DNA of 64,000 bases from Shewanella algidipiscicola (GTDB lineage Bacteria; Pseudomonadota; Gammaproteobacteria; Enterobacterales; Shewanellaceae), in NCBI RefSeq assembly GCF_003605125.1, contig NZ_QPQT01000005.1:124001-188000 (forward strand), given 5' to 3'. The notes below the pieces were generated by a model. The model had not been told where the DNA came from. It did no database searches and worked only from the letters and a program-made list of their open reading frames with translations. Each line of letters opens with the position of its first letter. Position 1 is the stretch's first letter. Below are positions 18,532-27,818 of the stretch, one piece after another. The position numbers and the translations under genes were made by a program.

Positions 18532-18802
18532 AAACCACCTGTTAAAAACATTGCTCTCATTTCAGTTGAGACAATGATAAGAGAAGTGGTAAAAGTATGA
18601 TGCTCACACACCCCCTAAGCATTAACTTAAGTTAATTGCGCCAGATCATTGCCATTTTTAACGGTAAATAGCTGATTGGTATATGATTGAGATAGAATTG
18701 ATTGAATGGAATTTGATTTTACTGAGCACCGCCGCCCCTGATTGTCAACCGCCAGCCACTTCCTGTTACAGGACAAACACCATAACGGCGCAGACGTGCG
18801 AG

Positions 18803-19393
18803 TTAGCGAGCGGCGACATAGAGGTCATTAGCAAGCCGAGCTTTTAGTCGAGACAAACTCACAGGGCTAATACCGATATAATAAGCCAGTTGCTGATTAT
18901 TGAGTCTATCAACCCACATAGGCCTATGTTTAAGCAGGTGGAGATAGCGCTGCTCAGGTGTATGCAGTAATAAGAAGGCTTCTTTCTGCTCTTTATAGAT
19001 CAGTTGTTGACTCAGTAAGTTGATTTTGACCTTATGCCAACGACGATCATCAAGCAGCGCTAATGGCAGCCTGACAACATTGGCTTCTTGCATCACCTCA
19101 ATCTGGTACTGCGCCACCTCGCCTGTTAACCAACTGCTATATAAGAAACACAACTCCTGCTCAAAATAAAACTCTTTGACCAGGGGCGCGCCATTGTCGT
19201 TGTAATGGCAGGCTTTGAGTAGCCCCGCACTAATAAAATAGGCAAATTTTTGCCGACGTCCTTGATGTAACAGTACCTCGCCAGCATCCAGTCGTAGCAA
19301 TGTCGCCTGCCCAGTAGCAGTTGCCATTAAACTGTCGTCTAGCCCTAGCTGTTTTAGATAGAGCGTAAAATCCGCTAATTGACACACTGACAT
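18803..19393 (-). CDS. Crp/Fnr-family transcriptional regulator
   Basis: A 196-residue protein with an N-terminal cyclic-nucleotide-binding-like beta-roll (about 20-115: LLRLDAGEVLLHQGRRQKFAYFISAGLLK ... VKEFYFEQEL). The C-terminal half is a short helix-turn-helix region (TPEQRYLHLLKHRP ... NQQLAYYIGISPVSLSRLKARL). The last segment resembles the Crp-family regulators that recognise small molecules other than cAMP; there is no cysteine cluster like that of Fnr. It is divergent from a monooxygenase gene 150 bases away and may control it. The ligand is unknown. Confidence 0.85.
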   Translation of the reverse strand: MSVCQLADFTLYLKQLGLDDSLMATATGQATLLRLDAGEVLLHQGRRQKFAYFISAGLLKACHYNDNGAPLVKEFYFEQELCFLYSSWLTGEVAQYQIEVMQEANVVRLPLALLDDRRWHKVKINLLSQQLIYKEQKEAFLLLHTPEQRYLHLLKHRPMWVDRLNNQQLAYYIGISPVSLSRLKARLANDLYVAAR

Positions 19394-19546
19394 AATACTT
19401 TAATCCTCGAGGGAGTCGCTGTGTTAAAGCGTAAACTCTATCACTGCTTATGTTTATGGCCAATATATCAATCCTAGAGCACTGACCAATCTTGGTTTAC
19501 ACTCTTGATTTACACTCTAGCTTTTACCAAGGAAAAGGCCACACTT

Positions 19547-19897
19547 ATGTCATCACGTGTTTTTGTTATTGCTCAATTTCGTCCAAAGGTAGGTAAAGAG
19601 GCACAACTGTTTGACGTGCTGAAAGCGTTAGAGCCCGATGCGCTGCGTGAACAAGGCTGTATTCAATACATCTTGACCCGTCAAATCGACCATCCGAGTG
19701 CCACCCGCACTGACTATCCCATCATGTTTAATGAGATCTGGGCCGATGGCGAAAGTTGGGCCGCTCATGGACGACGTAAGCAGATACAGCACTTTTTTGA
19801 TACCCAAGTGGCCGCAGCTGACGGCTTAGTTGACGATGCCATCGTGACCGCTTACAGCGATGAAGGCTACGATTACGATGCGCCAGTATTTAGTTAA
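19547..19897 (+). CDS. Antibiotic biosynthesis monooxygenase (ABM) domain protein
   Basis: A 116-residue dimeric alpha-beta barrel protein (VFVIAQFRPKVGKEAQLFDVLKAL ... REQGCIQYILTRQID ... IMFNEIWADGESWAAHGRR.QIQHFF). This is the YgiN/ABM fold found in quinol monooxygenases and many small proteins of unknown substrate. The ATG at 19547 is preceded by AAGGAAAAGG; an in-frame ATG at 19505 is less likely. It lies divergent to a Crp-family regulator and is followed by a strong terminator, so it forms a single-gene unit that the regulator may control. Confidence 0.8.
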   Translation: MSSRVFVIAQFRPKVGKEAQLFDVLKALEPDALREQGCIQYILTRQIDHPSATRTDYPIMFNEIWADGESWAAHGRRKQIQHFFDTQVAAADGLVDDAIVTAYSDEGYDYDAPVFS

Positions 19898-19944
19898 CTG
19901 AGTAAATCCAATCGAACCGGCCTCAGTCAGTACCCTAAAGCAAT

Positions 19945-19971
19945 AAAAACGCAGCCGTTGGCTGCGTTTTT
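19945..19971. terminator. Bidirectional terminator between the monooxygenase gene and nqrF
   Basis: A 12-bp stem (AAAAACGCAGCC / GGCTGCGTTTTT) with a GTT loop. It can end both the plus-strand monooxygenase transcript and the minus-strand nqr operon, whose last stop is at 20006. Confidence 0.88.
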
Positions 19972-20005
19972 ATAATGACCTCGACACACTCAGTGCCGAT
20001 AATAA

Positions 20006-21223
20006 CTAATCACCAAAATCATCGAGTAAGATGTTTTCTTGCTCAACCCCTAGGCTCTCAAGCATGTTGATGACTGATGAGTTCATGATTGGAGGGCCAC
20101 ACATATAAAACTCACAATCCTCTGGCGCCTTATGATCTTTAAGATAATTTTCATAAAGTACATTGTGAATAAAGCCTGTGTAACCGTCCCAATTATCTTC
20201 AGGGAGCGGATCGGACAGAGCCACATGCCATTCAAAATTGTCATTTTTCGCCGCTAGGGTATCAAAATCTTCTTTGTAGAAGATTTCGCGCCGTGAACGC
20301 GCGCCATACCAGAAGGTCATCTTACGTTTGGTCTTTTCACCTTTAAGCTGGTTAAAAATGTGTGACCGCATCGGCGCCATCCCTGCACCACCGCCAATAA
20401 ACACCATTTCAGCGTCGGTATCTTTGACGAAGAACTCACCAAAGGGGCCCGAAATAGTCACCTTATCGCCCGCTTTGAGGTTAAAAATGTACGACGACAT
20501 TTTACCCGGTGGCAAACCGGGGGCTGGCGGCGTTGCAATACGCACGTTAAGCATGATAAGGCCTTTCTCATCTGGATAATTGGCCATCGAATAGGCGCGT
20601 AAAACCTCTTCATCTACAGTCGATACTAGGTCAAATAAACCATACTTTTCCCAATCATCACGGTACTGCGCTGGAATATCGAAATCACTGTATTTAACTT
20701 GATGCGCGGGCGCTTCAATCTGAATATAACCACCCGCCTTAAACTTAACGTCCTCGCCTTCAGGTAATTTAAGCAGTAACTCTTTAATAAAGGTGGCCTG
20801 ATTGTTATTGGAGATCACCTCACATTGCCACTTCTTAACCCCGAAGATCTCCTCTTCGATCTCTAGCTCCATGTCGGTTTTAACCGCCACTTGGCAAGCC
20901 AAGCGACATCCCGCTTTGGCCTCTTTCTTATTAATATGATCGAGTTCTGTCGGTAAAATATCACCGCCACCCGATTTAACGGTAACTCGGCATTGACCAC
21001 AAGTGCCACCACCGCCACAGGCCGAAGGAATAAAGATATTTTTACTCGCAAGTGCCCCGAGCAATTTGCCGCCAGCAGCTGTGATAACGCTTTTTTCCTC
21101 GTCATCGTTAATATTGATTTTTACATCACCATTGATGACTAATTTGCTTTTGGCGAGCAGTATCACCATAACCAGCACACACACCACTATGGTGAACATG
21201 CCTATGCCTATTGCCATTTCCAT
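20006..21223 (-). CDS. nqrF: Na+-translocating NADH:quinone reductase subunit F
   Basis: NqrF is the electron entry point of the Na+-NQR complex: it oxidises NADH and passes electrons via FAD and a 2Fe-2S cluster. The 405-residue protein has one N-terminal membrane helix (about 4-25) and a ferredoxin domain with C69, C75, C78 and C110 ([11 protein letters not shown] ... CRLACQ). An FAD-binding segment (RAYSMANYP) and a C-terminal NADH-binding domain ([15 protein letters not shown] ... [10 protein letters not shown]) follow. It is the last gene of the operon, 51 bases after nqrE. Length and motifs are standard. Confidence 0.97.
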   Translation of the reverse strand: MEMAIGIGMFTIVVCVLVMVILLAKSKLVINGDVKININDDEEKSVITAAGGKLLGALASKNIFIPSACGGGGTCGQCRVTVKSGGGDILPTELDHINKKEAKAGCRLACQVAVKTDMELEIEEEIFGVKKWQCEVISNNNQATFIKELLLKLPEGEDVKFKAGGYIQIEAPAHQVKYSDFDIPAQYRDDWEKYGLFDLVSTVDEEVLRAYSMANYPDEKGLIMLNVRIATPPAPGLPPGKMSSYIFNLKAGDKVTISGPFGEFFVKDTDAEMVFIGGGAGMAPMRSHIFNQLKGEKTKRKMTFWYGARSRREIFYKEDFDTLAAKNDNFEWHVALSDPLPEDNWDGYTGFIHNVLYENYLKDHKAPEDCEFYMCGPPIMNSSVINMLESLGVEQENILLDDFGD

Positions 21224-21274
21224 CTCAAAACCCTTTTGTATAATGCATCTGATTTAAATGGGACAAGCCACCAT

Positions 21275-21883
21275 TTAAAACGAAATCCCAGAGAACGACA
21301 TAAAGCCTAACGCCATCAGCCCAGTGGTAATAAAGGTGATCCCTACGCCCTGAAGTCCCGCGGGAATAGCATGAAACTTCATCCGCTCACGCAGGCCTGC
21401 CAACATCACAATCGCCACCGCCCAACCAAAACCTGAGCCAGCAGCAAACACCGCCGATTCAACAAAGTTATAATCGCGGTTGGCCATAAAAATCACCCCA
21501 GCAAAAATGGCGCAGTTGACCGTTAGCAACGGCAAGAAAATCCCTAAACTTTGATAAAGACTCGGAATATATTTATCTAAGAACATCTCTAAAATCTGCA
21601 CTAAGGCAGCGATCACGCCAATAAAAGTGATCAGCTGCAGGTAGCTCAGATCCAGTTCAGGGTAGCCGGCCCAAGCCAGCGCACCAGGGGCTAACACATT
21701 GACATAAATTAGCTGATTTAACGGCACGGCTAACATCATCACCACGATCACCGCAACACCTAAACCAAAAGAGGTCGAAACTTTTTTCGATACCGCAAGG
21801 AAGGTACACATGCCCAAGAAAAATGACAGTGCCATGTTGTCGATAAAGGCCGCTTGAACAAAAAGATTAATATAGTGTTCCAT
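21275..21883 (-). CDS. nqrE: Na+-translocating NADH:quinone reductase subunit E
   Basis: A 202-residue inner-membrane subunit with six helices. It starts with the conserved [20 protein letters not shown], followed by [15 protein letters not shown] and [20 protein letters not shown]. It pairs with NqrD across the membrane; conserved cysteines of the pair are reported to hold an iron centre (C26 lies in FFLGMCTFL here). It lies 9 bases after nqrD and 51 bases before nqrF in the operon. Nothing unusual is seen. Confidence 0.97.
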   Translation of the reverse strand: MEHYINLFVQAAFIDNMALSFFLGMCTFLAVSKKVSTSFGLGVAVIVVMMLAVPLNQLIYVNVLAPGALAWAGYPELDLSYLQLITFIGVIAALVQILEMFLDKYIPSLYQSLGIFLPLLTVNCAIFAGVIFMANRDYNFVESAVFAAGSGFGWAVAIVMLAGLRERMKFHAIPAGLQGVGITFITTGLMALGFMSFSGISF

Positions 21884-21892
21884 ATCCGTTCC

Positions 21893-22516
21893 TTACCCTC
21901 GCTTACGCTGTGCAACATTGATGGTCCAAATCATCAAGCCAATCAAGAAGAAGGCGCTTGGTGGTAACTTGAACATCTCGTTGGCCAGATACCAGCCACC
22001 GTTTTCGATAGTGGTAAATATTTCATGACCAAACAGGGTGCCGCTGCCCAGTAACTCACGCACAAAGGCAACGCCTAACAAGATAACGCCATAACCTATG
22101 GCGTTGCCTAAGGCATCGACTACGGCTAAATGTGGCGGCATCTTCATCGCAAAGGCTTCAGCCCGCCCCATGATGATGCAGTTAGTGATGATAAGCCCCA
22201 CAAATACCGACAACTGACGCGACAGCTCATAGGCGATATCTTGCAAAATCATGTCGACGATAATCACCAATGACGCGATAACCGTCATCTGCGCAATGAT
22301 CCGCACACTGTTAGGTATAAAGTTGCGAATGGTGGAGATGATCAGGTTAGAAAACACCAATACAAAGGTCACCGCCAGTGTCATCACCAATGCCGTTTGC
22401 ATTGAATTACTCACTGCCAGCGCCGAACAGACACCCAGCACCTGCATCGCAACGGGGTTGTTAGCAAAAATAGGACTGGTTAATAGCTCCCGAGTCGCTG
22501 TCATGCTCTTACTCAT
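21893..22516 (-). CDS. nqrD: Na+-translocating NADH:quinone reductase subunit D
   Basis: A 207-residue inner-membrane subunit with six helices and family segments [40 protein letters not shown] and [17 protein letters not shown]. It is homologous to NqrE and forms a pseudo-symmetric pair with it. Its start follows the nqrC stop by one base, so translation is probably coupled. An in-frame ATG four codons downstream is an alternative start. Confidence 0.97.
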   Translation of the reverse strand: MSKSMTATRELLTSPIFANNPVAMQVLGVCSALAVSNSMQTALVMTLAVTFVLVFSNLIISTIRNFIPNSVRIIAQMTVIASLVIIVDMILQDIAYELSRQLSVFVGLIITNCIIMGRAEAFAMKMPPHLAVVDALGNAIGYGVILLGVAFVRELLGSGTLFGHEIFTTIENGGWYLANEMFKLPPSAFFLIGLMIWTINVAQRKRG

Positions 22517-22517
22517 G

Positions 22518-23288
22518 TTAAACCTCCGATGCTTTTAGCTTGTTTAGGAAGGTCTCAAAACCTTCATTGCCAAACCAGAACTCAATAGCACGCTGTACGC
22601 CACGTCCGGTCATAGTGGCGCCACTGATGGCATCGACGCCATGTAGGTCGCCCGGCTTAGCGCCGCCTTTCACCACTTTGAACGCAACCTTGCCTTGTTC
22701 GTTAAACAGTTGCTTCCCCTTAAAAGTATCGGTCCAGGCGGTATCATTGAGGAAATCACCAATACCTGGGGTTTCACCATGTTCGTAAAACACCACATTC
22801 TCGATGGTATTGAAATTGGGTTTAACCGCCACATAGCCATAAATCATCGACCACAGCCCTTTACCGTAGATAGGCAGTACCACGGCGCGCAGCTCACCAT
22901 TGTCATTAAACACTTTAAATACCCGCGCTTTGTCGGCGCGGCTTTTGATTTTGGCGGTGTCTTTTTTAGGCTTACTCGAGGTCTCGGGGTTAATCGCCGC
23001 CATACGCTCATCAAAGTCGAGTACATCGCTGCTGGTATCAACCTCACCGGTATCGAGTTCAACCAATAACGGGGTGACTGACTTAGCAAAAATTTGTCGA
23101 AAATCTTGTTCACCAGAGATATCCACATCGGCCGCCATCAGCACATAACGCTTTAACTCGTCACGTTTTTTGGCCAATTTACGCTCTTTAAGGATCTCGG
23201 CGGTACCTGTGATCATAAATGAACAAGAGAGGCAGAGAATGATAGTGAAAATCATGGTCCCCACGACGGTGTCTTTCTTAAATGCCAT
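22518..23288 (-). CDS. nqrC: Na+-translocating NADH:quinone reductase subunit C
   Basis: A 256-residue subunit with one N-terminal helix (about 9-30) and a periplasmic FMN domain. Flavin attaches covalently to a threonine in SGAT; here this is T225 in [12 protein letters not shown], near the C-terminus as usual. The ATG overlaps the stop of a 41-codon ORF (TAATG), and GGGAG lies about 10 bases upstream. Attachment of FMN needs the ApbE flavin transferase, which is not in this window. Confidence 0.96.
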   Translation of the reverse strand: MAFKKDTVVGTMIFTIILCLSCSFMITGTAEILKERKLAKKRDELKRYVLMAADVDISGEQDFRQIFAKSVTPLLVELDTGEVDTSSDVLDFDERMAAINPETSSKPKKDTAKIKSRADKARVFKVFNDNGELRAVVLPIYGKGLWSMIYGYVAVKPNFNTIENVVFYEHGETPGIGDFLNDTAWTDTFKGKQLFNEQGKVAFKVVKGGAKPGDLHGVDAISGATMTGRGVQRAIEFWFGNEGFETFLNKLKASEV

Positions 23289-23413
23289 TAGGATTTATCT
23301 CCCATATCGACGCGCGAATCGCGACTGGACAGTCGAAATAAAAACGATGCGATGATCGATGACCATAAATTGGCCGTCTGCACTTGTAACATCTGCTGTG
23401 ATTTATGCGGCAT
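23288..23413 (-). CDS. Candidate small ORF (41 aa) between nqrB and nqrC
   Basis: The gap between nqrB and nqrC is exactly filled by a 41-codon frame. Its ATG lies inside the last codons of nqrB (11-base overlap), 10 bases after a GGAGG. Its TAA overlaps the nqrC ATG by one base (TAATG). The product would begin MPHKSQQMLQVQTANLW, continue with a short hydrophobic stretch (WSSIIASFLFRL), and end in a charged tail (SRDSRVDMGDKS). Coupling at both ends and the ribosome site favour translation, but the hydrophobic part is short for a helix. I know no family for it. It may instead be only a translational relay between the two genes. Confidence 0.45.
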   Translation of the reverse strand: MPHKSQQMLQVQTANLWSSIIASFLFRLSSRDSRVDMGDKS

Positions 23414-24617
23414 TACGTTTTAGCCTCCGCTTCATATTGCTACGGGCAACGACATAGTCGAATAAGGGTGCCCACAGATTGGCAAACAGGATAGCCAGCA
23501 TAATGCCCTCTGGCATTTTGAGGTTAAGCACTCGAATGAGCACTGTCATAAAGCCAATCATCAAACCGTAAAAGAACTTGCCCTGACGGGTGTAAGCTGT
23601 GGTCACAGGATCGGTCGCCATAAACATCATCCCCAGCGCAAAACCGCCAGTCACTAGATGCCAGGTCCACGGCATAGCAAACATCTCGTTTTTATCCGAA
23701 CCAATCAGATTAAACATCACCGCCGTCAATACCATACCTAGCATGACACCCACCACAATGCGCCAATCAGCCAAGCGGGTTAAGATCAGCATTAAACCAC
23801 CAAGCAAAATTGCCAAGGTGCTGGTTTCGGCAATGGTGCCCACCGTAAAGCCAAACAGGGCATCCCACCATAATGGATCACTAAAAGCTTGATACCAGCT
23901 CTGATCGACAAAGCTCAGCTTGCCCGCAGCCACTTGCGTTAAGGTTGTCGCTCCGGCAAACCCATCAACCGCCACAAACTGCGACAACTGCGCCACCTGA
24001 GTAGGATAGGCAAAATAGATAAAGGCGTAACCCGCAAGCGCTGGGTTAAGGAAGTTATACCCCATGCCGCCAAACACCTCTTTAGCCATGATCACCCCAA
24101 AGGTAATGCCCAAAGCCACAATCCATAAAGGAGTCGACACCGGAATGATTAAGGTAAATAGCAATGCGGTAACAAAGAAACCTTCGTGCAGTTCTTGGCG
24201 ACGCACCTTGGCGAACACCACCTCCCAAAAGAGGCTAACCGACAAGGCGGTCAAATAGATAGGCACATAGAAACTCAGGCCATAAGCAAAGCGACTTAAC
24301 AGCCCAGATTGCTCAGTGAGCCCACCGGTGACGGCATTAAAGGCCAATAGCTGCCACACATCAGGCGTAGTCAACCCTGACGCCAGTGCTAGCTGCGCCT
24401 GTAGGCCCAAGTTATAGACGCCGATTAAGATGGCCGGCAGCAGACATAGCCCAACAATCGTCATGGTACGCTTAACATCAATGGCGTCACGCACATGCAC
24501 CTTGCCTTTGGTACTGCGACCATTGGCATAGAGCAAGGAGCGAAAATAGCTGCGCATTGACTCGCCATGAGCATAGTAATCAGTGTGTTTGTCAGGCGTG
24601 TTATTTGGCTTACTCAT
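23403..24617 (-). CDS. nqrB: Na+-translocating NADH:quinone reductase subunit B
   Basis: A 404-residue subunit with about ten helices. It contains the Na+ channel and carries covalent FMN on a threonine, here in GFAGATTLTQ (about T224). Other family segments are QELHEGFFVTALLFTLIIPV and FGGMGYNFLNPALAGYAFI. Its ATG overlaps the nqrA stop by one base, giving tight coupling. Unlike compact nqr operons, its stop is followed by about 115 bases before nqrC, filled by a small ORF. Confidence 0.97.
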   Translation of the reverse strand: MSKPNNTPDKHTDYYAHGESMRSYFRSLLYANGRSTKGKVHVRDAIDVKRTMTIVGLCLLPAILIGVYNLGLQAQLALASGLTTPDVWQLLAFNAVTGGLTEQSGLLSRFAYGLSFYVPIYLTALSVSLFWEVVFAKVRRQELHEGFFVTALLFTLIIPVSTPLWIVALGITFGVIMAKEVFGGMGYNFLNPALAGYAFIYFAYPTQVAQLSQFVAVDGFAGATTLTQVAAGKLSFVDQSWYQAFSDPLWWDALFGFTVGTIAETSTLAILLGGLMLILTRLADWRIVVGVMLGMVLTAVMFNLIGSDKNEMFAMPWTWHLVTGGFALGMMFMATDPVTTAYTRQGKFFYGLMIGFMTVLIRVLNLKMPEGIMLAILFANLWAPLFDYVVARSNMKRRLKRNAA

Positions 24618-25987
24618 TACCCTTCCCTCTCAATAATATCTAGGCAGATGCGCAGCTCTTGGCCAAAATCATATTTGCCTGGGCAGACAAATGTACACAA
24701 CGCCAAATCTTCTTCATCGAGCTCTAACGCTCCAAGCAACTGCGCTTCGTCGGTGTCACGCACCACAAGATCTCGCATCAGTAGCGTGGGTAAAATATCC
24801 AACGGCATAACGCGATCGAGTTGACCAAATGCCATCATGGCGCGATGCGAACCGCCCGCCTGGGTGGTTAAATTAAACAACCGCTTAGCACCTTTAAAGC
24901 GTGACGTCACCGCACGAGTGATTGAGAACTTATCTGAGCCACCGCGTACCCATGGCAGCAGCTGGTTGCCATCATCTTCAGCCAAAATAGAAATTTGTTG
25001 GTGGAAACGTCCAAGGTAATCGTGAGGACCATCGGCTGTGTGCCCAGCAAGAATAGAGCCTGACACCACCCGGTTGTTACCTGGCTTCATTTCATCTAGC
25101 ACAAGCTGACTTAACTGAGCGCCCATCTGAGTGCGTAGCAAACGCGGATTGGCCACCATTGGGCCGCCAAGAGCAACCACACGACTGGTGTATAGCTCGC
25201 CCGTTAAAAACAGCTTGCCGTAGGCAATCACATCTTGGTAACCCAAGTGCCATACCGGCCTTTCGATGCTCGCGGGTTGAATAAAGTGAATGTGAGTACC
25301 CACTAGGCCTGCAGGATGTACTCCGGCAAAGCGGTGACTGATCACTTTGGGTAGTTCAGCACCTGGTAGAGCCTCACCAGCATCGTGGCACAGATGTATC
25401 GGGCCATCGGTTAAATAGCCCAGCACAGTTAAACCTGCGGCAAACGCTTGTGGCTGCTCGGCAATGATAATGCGCGGATCGGCCGCCAACGGATTAGTAT
25501 CCATAGCATTGACAAAAATGGCCGTCGGTTGGCTATCGAGCTGGGGAATGCGAGAAAAGGGACGCGTTCTGAGCGCCGTCCACAAACCACTCTTGACGAG
25601 GTTGCGCTGCACGGCCTCGCGGCTTAATTGGCTCAAATCGCTGAAAGATTCAAACGTAAGCTTGTCATCTCCTTCAACCGCAATCACAACAGATTGCAGG
25701 CGACGACGTTCGCCACGATTAATTTCGACTACCACGCCGCTAGCGGGCGCCGTAAATAACACGCCGGGGGTTGTTTTGTCTTCAAACAGCGGCTGGCCTT
25801 GCTTAACGCTATCGCCAACCTCAACCAGTAATGTGGGTTTTAATCCTACATATTCTTCGCCCAGTAACGCTACTCGACTAGGAAACGCCGCTGTTTCAAT
25901 CTCTTGCCTTGGCTCACCGGCGATAGGCACATCTAAGCCCTTTTTGATTATCTTAATCTTGTCTGAGAAACCTGCCATCGCAAACAT
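24617..25987 (-). CDS. nqrA: Na+-translocating NADH:quinone reductase subunit A
   Basis: NqrA is the quinone-binding peripheral subunit of Na+-NQR on the cytoplasmic side. The protein of about 456 residues opens with DKIKIIKKGLDVPIAGEP, the family's N-terminal motif, slightly extended here, and ends with the conserved FVCPGKYDFGQELRICLDIIERE. The first ATG is at 25987; another at 25978 and a TTG at 25990 are possible, and no strong ribosome site separates them. It heads the nqrA-B-(small ORF)-C-D-E-F operon, which pumps Na+ while reducing ubiquinone, typical of marine bacteria. Confidence 0.95.
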   Translation of the reverse strand: MFAMAGFSDKIKIIKKGLDVPIAGEPRQEIETAAFPSRVALLGEEYVGLKPTLLVEVGDSVKQGQPLFEDKTTPGVLFTAPASGVVVEINRGERRRLQSVVIAVEGDDKLTFESFSDLSQLSREAVQRNLVKSGLWTALRTRPFSRIPQLDSQPTAIFVNAMDTNPLAADPRIIIAEQPQAFAAGLTVLGYLTDGPIHLCHDAGEALPGAELPKVISHRFAGVHPAGLVGTHIHFIQPASIERPVWHLGYQDVIAYGKLFLTGELYTSRVVALGGPMVANPRLLRTQMGAQLSQLVLDEMKPGNNRVVSGSILAGHTADGPHDYLGRFHQQISILAEDDGNQLLPWVRGGSDKFSITRAVTSRFKGAKRLFNLTTQAGGSHRAMMAFGQLDRVMPLDILPTLLMRDLVVRDTDEAQLLGALELDEEDLALCTFVCPGKYDFGQELRICLDIIEREG

Positions 25988-26301
25988 CAACCATTAAAAT
26001 TTTGGGATACGCAATAGTAAATGATTGTTAACTAAAATACCGATAGTAAAGTCACACTCCGACACCATTTGGTAACTAAGCAACGCAGCTTTACCCGACA
26101 ATGTGACATTGATCATTGAAAATGGACTCTACATCGACACTCTGACCCAACAATGTAGTTTTATAACAATAAAAACCATCTTTAGTACTAGGAGCTGGCC
26201 TACAAAGGGCCCACAAGCCCAACTGTTGAGCCGTTACGCGATATCTCACCATGAAAGTCAGCTTACTGATGACCCAGACAATATGCCCTAAAAAAACATT
26301 T
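25988..26301. other. Divergent promoter region of nqr and metY
   Basis: About 310 bases hold the promoters of the nqr operon (leftward) and metY (rightward). Short frames on both strands here lack ribosome sites. The only site I can name is the MetJ-like box next to metY, annotated separately. Confidence 0.4.
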
Positions 26302-26317
26302 AGACATCCAGACGGCC
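26302..26317. promoter_or_regulatory. Possible tandem MetJ boxes upstream of metY
   Basis: AGACATCC and AGACGGCC are two adjacent 8-bp units resembling the MetJ half-site consensus AGACGTCT (first unit six of eight bases, second five). They lie 47 bases upstream of metY, a methionine or cysteine synthesis gene that MetJ could repress with S-adenosylmethionine. The match is moderate. Confidence 0.45.
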
Positions 26318-26363
26318 AAGTGCTATGTTCATCATTCACTCAAAGGAACAGGAACCCCATAAG

Positions 26364-27656
26364 ATGAAACTCGAATCATTAGCACTGCACCATGGATATG
26401 AGTCGGAAGCGACCACCAAAGCGGCCGCCGTCCCCATCTACCAAACCACCTCCTATACCTTTGATGACACCCAGCATGGTGCCGACCTATTTGACTTAAA
26501 AGTGGCCGGCAACATCTACACCCGCATTATGAACCCTACCACCAACGTGTTAGAGCAGCGCTTAGCGGCAATCGAGGGGGGCATTGGTGCCCTTGCTGTA
26601 GCTTCGGGGATGGCCGCCATCACCTATGCCATCCAAGCCTTAACACAGGTAGGCGACAACATTGTCAGCACCAGCCAACTCTATGGCGGCACCTATAATC
26701 TGTTTGCCCACACACTGCCGCGCCAAGGGGTTGAAGTTCGCATGGCGGCATTTGATGACTTTGACGGCTTAGCAGCGCTCATCGACGACAATACCAAGGC
26801 GTTATTTTGCGAATCGATTGGTAATCCGGCCGGTAATATTGTCGATATTGAACGTTTAGCTGAAATCGCCCATAAATATGGCGTGCCACTGATCGTCGAC
26901 AATACAGTGGCAACACCTGTGTTGTGTCGCCCGTTTGAATTTGGCGCCGATATTGTGGTGCATTCACTCACCAAATACATTGGTGGCCACGGCACCACAG
27001 TTGGCGGTGCCATTATCGACTCGGGTAAATTTGACTGGGCAGCGCAACCCAAACGCTTTGCCGTGCTCAACGAACCCGATCCCTCTTATCATGGCGTTGT
27101 CTATACCGAGGCCTTTGGCCCTGCCGCCTTTATTGGCCGATGCCGCGTGGTGCCACTGAGAAATACTGGCGCGGCGCTTGCCCCGCAAAGTGCCTTCTTA
27201 CTATTGCAAGGGCTTGAAACCTTAGCACTGCGAATGGAACGCCATTGCAGCAACGCACTGACCTTAGCGCAATATCTCAGTCAGCATCCGCAGATAGCTT
27301 GGGTCAATTATGGTGCATTGGAGGAGAGCCCCTATCGCGATAACTGCAATAAGATCACTGGCGGCAAGGCTTCGGGCATAATCAGCTTTGGCATTAAAGC
27401 GCCATCGCCAGAGGAAGCTAAGGCCGCAGGCGGGCGCTTTATCGACGCGCTGCAGATGATCTTACGTTTGGTTAATATTGGCGATGCGAAATCCTTAGCT
27501 TGTCATCCCGCCACCACCACACACAGACAGCTTGACGCCATCGAACTGGCTAAAGCTGGGGTATCAGAGGACTTGGTACGTATCTCGGTGGGCATAGAGC
27601 ATATTGATGACATTATTGCAGATGTAGCACAGGCACTGGAAAAGGCCAGTCACTAA
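26364..27656 (+). CDS. metY: O-acetylhomoserine sulfhydrylase (MetY type)
   Basis: A PLP enzyme that makes homocysteine from O-acetylhomoserine and sulfide in direct-sulfhydrylation methionine synthesis. The 430-residue protein shows YQTTSYTFDDTQHGADLF, YTRIMNPTTNVLEQRLA, the glycine-rich phosphate site (VASGMAAI), and the PLP-binding lysine K204 in VHSLTKYIGGHG. The insert LKVAGNIYTRI and the length fit MetY rather than MetB/MetZ. AGGAAC lies 9 bases before the ATG at 26364; a longer frame starts at 26325 but overlaps the operator region. A strong terminator follows. Confidence 0.92.
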   Translation: MKLESLALHHGYESEATTKAAAVPIYQTTSYTFDDTQHGADLFDLKVAGNIYTRIMNPTTNVLEQRLAAIEGGIGALAVASGMAAITYAIQALTQVGDNIVSTSQLYGGTYNLFAHTLPRQGVEVRMAAFDDFDGLAALIDDNTKALFCESIGNPAGNIVDIERLAEIAHKYGVPLIVDNTVATPVLCRPFEFGADIVVHSLTKYIGGHGTTVGGAIIDSGKFDWAAQPKRFAVLNEPDPSYHGVVYTEAFGPAAFIGRCRVVPLRNTGAALAPQSAFLLLQGLETLALRMERHCSNALTLAQYLSQHPQIAWVNYGALEESPYRDNCNKITGGKASGIISFGIKAPSPEEAKAAGGRFIDALQMILRLVNIGDAKSLACHPATTTHRQLDAIELAKAGVSEDLVRISVGIEHIDDIIADVAQALEKASH

Positions 27657-27764
27657 GTGACGGTGCGGGGCTTAAGCTGGCGTGTGAACGCTAGTATCAC
27701 TTGACTAATCTAAGTAGTGATGTCAATCGAAGTAGTTAAATCAACCTAAATAGCTACACAGATC

Positions 27765-27801
27765 AAAAATGGCTGACGACGCTTAATCGTGAGCCATTTT
27801 T
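27765..27801. terminator. Bidirectional terminator after metY
   Basis: AAAAATGGCT pairs with AGCCATTTTT, and ACGA/TCGT extends the stem inside. It serves both metY and the convergent DUF599 gene that ends at 27819. Confidence 0.82.
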
Positions 27802-27818
27802 TGTTCCCCCATGCAGGG

